Shown here piece by piece: positions 62,983-63,405 of a stretch of 63,405 nt of DNA. The stretch's first letter is position 1. Every line of letters begins with the position of its first letter. This DNA comes from an uncultured Clostridium sp. (GTDB taxonomy: Bacteria > Bacillota > Clostridia > Lachnospirales > Lachnospiraceae). Location of the stretch: positions 1-63,405 of the forward strand of contig CAKSBP010000020.1 in the NCBI GenBank assembly GCA_934438135.1. Reading direction: 5' to 3'. A model generated the notes under the pieces. It had not been told where the DNA came from, did not search any database, and saw only the letters and a list, made by a program, of their open reading frames with translations. Both the position numbers and the translations under genes were made by a program.

Positions 62983-63405
62983 ATGTTAACAAAGGAAAGA
63001 GAAGAATCAGTGATTGCCCTCTGCCAGAATCTGATTCAGGCACGAAGTTATTCCGGAGAAGAAGAAAATGTGGCAGAACGATTGAAGGCTTTTATGGAAA
63101 AAAAGAAATTTGATGAAGTTATTATTGATAAGTATGGAAATGTCATTGGAAAAATCAAAGGAAAGAGGCCTGGAAAGCGGCTGTTATTTGATGGACATAT
63201 TGATACGGTTCCAGTTGAGAATGAGGAGAAATGGACGCATAAACCGTTTGAAGCAGAAATTGTAGATGGAAAAATCTATGGACGTGGTGCCACGGATATG
63301 AAAGGTGCCGTTGCCGCCATGGCAAATGCAGCAGCGAACTTTGCTGAAGACTGCAAACGGGACTTTCCAGGAGAAATTTATATTGCAGGTGTTGTTCATG
63401 AAGAA
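62983..63405 (+). CDS. ygeY: YgeY-family M20 peptidase/deacetylase (3' partial)
   Basis: The frame is open from ATG 62983 (AGGAGG 8 bases upstream) to the end of the window, 141 residues. It reads MLTKEREESVIALCQNLIQA, then LLFDGHIDTVP (metal His and Asp), IYGRGATDMKGAVAAMA (bridging Asp) and AGVVHEE (catalytic Glu-Glu), as in the M20 family member YgeY that follows dpaL in related loci. About two thirds of the protein lies outside the window. It lies 12 bases after dpaL. Confidence 0.9.
   Translation, partial: MLTKEREESVIALCQNLIQARSYSGEEENVAERLKAFMEKKKFDEVIIDKYGNVIGKIKGKRPGKRLLFDGHIDTVPVENEEKWTHKPFEAEIVDGKIYGRGATDMKGAVAAMANAAANFAEDCKRDFPGEIYIAGVVHEE

Noticed and set aside
1..63405. CRISPR arrays, tRNA and rRNA genes
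   Set aside because: No regularly spaced repeats and no cloverleaf or rRNA-like sequence were seen in the intergenic regions.

Overview
The window looks like a chromosomal segment of an anaerobic, low-GC gut Firmicute, most likely a Lachnospiraceae member. The reasons are strong GGAGG ribosome sites, AT-rich codon use, a clostridial-type AdhE, an OppF with a long insert, and a molybdenum/purine-catabolism locus of the kind described in gut anaerobes. I did not see any tRNA, rRNA or CRISPR array.

Layout. (1) 1-5344: an oligopeptide ABC importer (oppB partial, oppC, oppD, oppF, small membrane protein). OppC carries a seven-repeat RCC1-type beta-propeller inside its first external loop. (2) 5379-6499: two flavodoxin-fold oxidoreductases, ending in a terminator. 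(3) 6665-9563: a YtrA-type GntR regulator with promoter and candidate operator, and an ABC exporter pair. (4) 9589-10449: yebC. (5) 10447-15241: a decayed integrative island, bounded by a 51-bp direct repeat of the yebC 3' end. It holds a truncated tyrosine recombinase, a broken IS3-family element, a lysin fragment, an RsiV-like lipoprotein plus a decayed copy of it, and IS1182-like and IS630-like remnants. (6) 15340-23294: the displaced yebC terminator, then a complete four-gene Wadjet (JetDABC) anti-plasmid system. (7) 23406-27221: a secreted-type acetolactate decarboxylase, and adhE with a Rex-type operator over its -35. (8) 27470-37882: a small nonribosomal peptide locus. It encodes an AMP-ligase/carrier/BtrH-like fusion and a C-A-T-C-A-T-reductase NRPS expected to release an aldehyde. 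(9) 37979-40683: the molybdate importer modABC. (10) 40687-63405: a purine catabolism island. The minus-strand arm is guaD-ade-xdhC-like. The plus-strand arm runs from a nucleoside-type ABC importer through a TetR regulator, molybdenum cofactor genes (moeA-like, moaC, moaA, MOSC, mogA), a hydantoinase and a three-subunit xanthine dehydrogenase to ssnA, a short ygfK, dpaL and ygeY (cut by the window end).

How it fits together. Molybdate uptake and cofactor genes support the xanthine dehydrogenase. Adenine and guanine deaminases feed hypoxanthine and xanthine into it. The hydantoinase, SsnA, YgfK, DpaL and YgeY match the set linked by earlier work to anaerobic purine and urate breakdown. A 16-bp near-palindrome, TTGATTGAYTAATCAA, occurs both in the guaD/importer divergent promoter region and just before the hydantoinase. 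It is a plausible operator for the TetR protein encoded inside the cluster. The same divergent region holds an intrinsic terminator in each of its two leaders, which suggests attenuation on both arms.

The strongest candidates for something undescribed are the propeller-bearing OppC, the ligase-carrier-BtrH fusion beside an NRPS with an altered first condensation motif, the shared operator with twin leader terminators in the purine locus, and the half-length YgfK.
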